From assembly GCA_964593905.1 (NCBI GenBank), contig CAZQLE010000084.1:1-15194 (forward strand): a stretch of 15,194 bases of DNA, in the 5' to 3' direction. A program made the translations under genes and the position numbers. Under the pieces are notes generated by a model that worked only from the letters and a program-made list of their open reading frames with translations, ran no database searches and was not told the DNA's origin. The DNA comes from CAZQLE01 sp964593905 (GTDB lineage: Bacteria > Chloroflexota > Anaerolineae > Anaerolineales > Anaerolineaceae). Below, piece after piece: positions 13,988 through 15,194 of this stretch (position 1 is its first letter; every line of letters starts with the position of its first letter).

Positions 13988-15194
13988 ATGAAAAATAGGT
14001 TGATCTGGATCATATTGATGACCCTGCTGCTGGTCAGCGCCGCCTGTACGCCGGCTGCCCCTGCCCCGGCGGCCGAAGCCCCTGCTGCGCCGGCCGTTTC
14101 CACTGAAGTTCCCCCGGCGGCCCCAACCGCAGATACCACCCCGGTGCTGGATCTGGTATCACCCGAAGGAACAAAGACCCTCACCATGAGTGACCTGAAA
14201 AAGCTCACGGCGGTTTCAGGGATGGGCGGCATCAAATCGAGCACAGGGAAAATCACCCTGCCCGAGAAATATACCGGCGTCGCCCTCACCGATCTGGTGG
14301 CGCTGCTGAACCCCGCCAACGATTCGCTGGCTGTGCAGGTGGAGGCCGAAGATGGCTATGCCATGACGCTTTCAATGGAGCAGATCACCAGCGGCGAATT
14401 CATTACCTACGACCCCGGCACCGGCGATGAAAATAAAATCGAAGGCAATCTCACCGCCATTCTGGCATACGCAGTCAAAGACGGCCCGCTGCCCAAAGAG
14501 AGCGACGGCAATCTGCGTCTGATGGTGATCAGCGAGAAGAATGATCAGGTGGTCGACGGTCACTGGTCGGTCAAATGGGTGCGCAAGATCATCCTCAAAC
14601 CCGCCGCCGCTGAATGGACCATTCACCTCAAAGGCGCTCTGGAAGAAGATATGGACCGCGCCACCTTTGAATCGGGCGCCGCCGAAAGCTGCCACAAGGC
14701 CGTCTATACAGACCCCGACGGCAACGAATGGGTGGGCATTCCACTGTGGCTGATGATGGGCCGCGTGGATGACGAAGTGAAACACCAGGGCCGCGCCTAC
14801 AATGCCAAACTGGCCAAAGCCGGTTATGTGGTGGAAGTCAAAGCCGCCGACGGTTACAGCGTGGAACTGGACAGCAACCGCGTAGACCGTAACGATGATA
14901 TCATCGTCGCTTTCACTCTCAATGGTGAACCGCTCAAAGATAAGGATTTCCCGCTGAAACTGGTGGGCGCCGATGTGACAAAAAAGGAAGGCGTTGGCGG
15001 CATCGCCGAGATCAACCTCTATCTCGACCGCAAACCCGCCCCGGCCGCCGAAGGCGCCGCGGTGGAATCCACCGCGGCCCCGGCCGCTCCCATCGAAGCC
15101 AAACCAGCCCTCGACCCCAAAGCCCAGCTCAATATCTTTGGTCTGGTCAACCAGGCCCTGGCCTTCAATCTGGACGATTTGAAAACCCTGGATG
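13988..15194 (+). CDS. Lipoprotein with repeated molybdopterin-oxidoreductase-like domains (cut by window edge)
   Basis: From ATG 13988, with AGGAG 7 nt upstream, 402 codons stay open to the window edge. Residues 1-19 are a hydrophobic signal ending LLVSAAC with lipobox Cys20, followed by an Ala/Pro-rich linker to about 52, so the mature protein is anchored on the outer face of the membrane. Two similar domains follow at about 53-204 and 208-348, and a third begins near 380 (LNIFGLVNQALAFNLDDLKT). Each opens with an L-x-G-like strand, then a [TS]-x-x-[DE]L helix, and contains EDGY or ADGY. GHWSVKWVRKI (191-201) resembles the molybdopterin-binding oxidoreductase fold. Cys235 in ESCHKAVY is the only cysteine besides the lipid one, so cofactor binding is doubtful. 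Its own promoter suggests regulation apart from cbiMQO. The family call is moderate; the function is unknown. Confidence 0.72.
   Translation, partial: MKNRLIWIILMTLLLVSAACTPAAPAPAAEAPAAPAVSTEVPPAAPTADTTPVLDLVSPEGTKTLTMSDLKKLTAVSGMGGIKSSTGKITLPEKYTGVALTDLVALLNPANDSLAVQVEAEDGYAMTLSMEQITSGEFITYDPGTGDENKIEGNLTAILAYAVKDGPLPKESDGNLRLMVISEKNDQVVDGHWSVKWVRKIILKPAAAEWTIHLKGALEEDMDRATFESGAAESCHKAVYTDPDGNEWVGIPLWLMMGRVDDEVKHQGRAYNAKLAKAGYVVEVKAADGYSVELDSNRVDRNDDIIVAFTLNGEPLKDKDFPLKLVGADVTKKEGVGGIAEINLYLDRKPAPAAEGAAVESTAAPAAPIEAKPALDPKAQLNIFGLVNQALAFNLDDLKTLD

Overview
The window is chromosomal DNA from a fairly GC-rich bacterium, densely packed with genes. No 16S rRNA, tRNA, insertion sequence or CRISPR array is visible. 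Several traits suggest Chloroflexota, perhaps Anaerolineae: a lipoprotein with an Ala/Pro-rich linker after its lipobox, Shine-Dalgarno-poor and possibly leaderless starts, and glucosylglycerate genes beside a fused CbiM. This placement is an inference from gene content, not from a marker gene.

Region 1 (1-6249, minus strand) is a five-gene operon for glucosylglycerate (GG) metabolism. In transcription order it holds a GT4 glycosyltransferase, a glucosyl-3-phosphoglycerate synthase (GpgS) carrying an N-terminal tandem universal-stress-protein (Usp) region, a histidine phosphatase (candidate GpgP), a GH13_18 phosphorylase (candidate glucosylglycerate phosphorylase), and a second GT4 cut by the window edge. 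Expected chemistry: NDP-glucose + 3-phosphoglycerate gives glucosyl-3-phosphoglycerate, which is dephosphorylated to GG. GG can then be phosphorolysed to glucose-1-phosphate + glycerate, or extended by the GT4 enzymes, possibly to mannosylglucosylglycerate. Synthesis and breakdown share one transcript, so the Usp region is an attractive control point. An extended -10 promoter (6371-6379) probably drives the operon.

Region 2 (6415-8922, minus strand) holds a CBS-GAF-GGDEF diguanylate cyclase and a two-domain VOC protein resembling catechol 2,3-dioxygenase. Region 3 (9036-10684, plus strand) holds a YcaQ/AlkX-type DNA glycosylase with a QxD motif and a small four-helix membrane protein. The VOC gene and the ycaQ-like gene are divergent around a dyad.

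Region 4 (10714-13753) is a metal-uptake locus. A Fur-family repressor (minus) diverges from cbiM (with a fused C-terminal PDGLE/CbiN-like part), cbiQ and cbiO (plus), which form an ECF cobalt/nickel importer. The two start regions share overlapping promoters on repeated TGCAA elements, and the regulator gene looks leaderless. Region 5 (13754-15194) has a good promoter followed by a perfect 12-bp-arm inverted repeat at the predicted transcription start. It precedes a lipoprotein with repeated molybdopterin-oxidoreductase-like domains that runs off the right edge.
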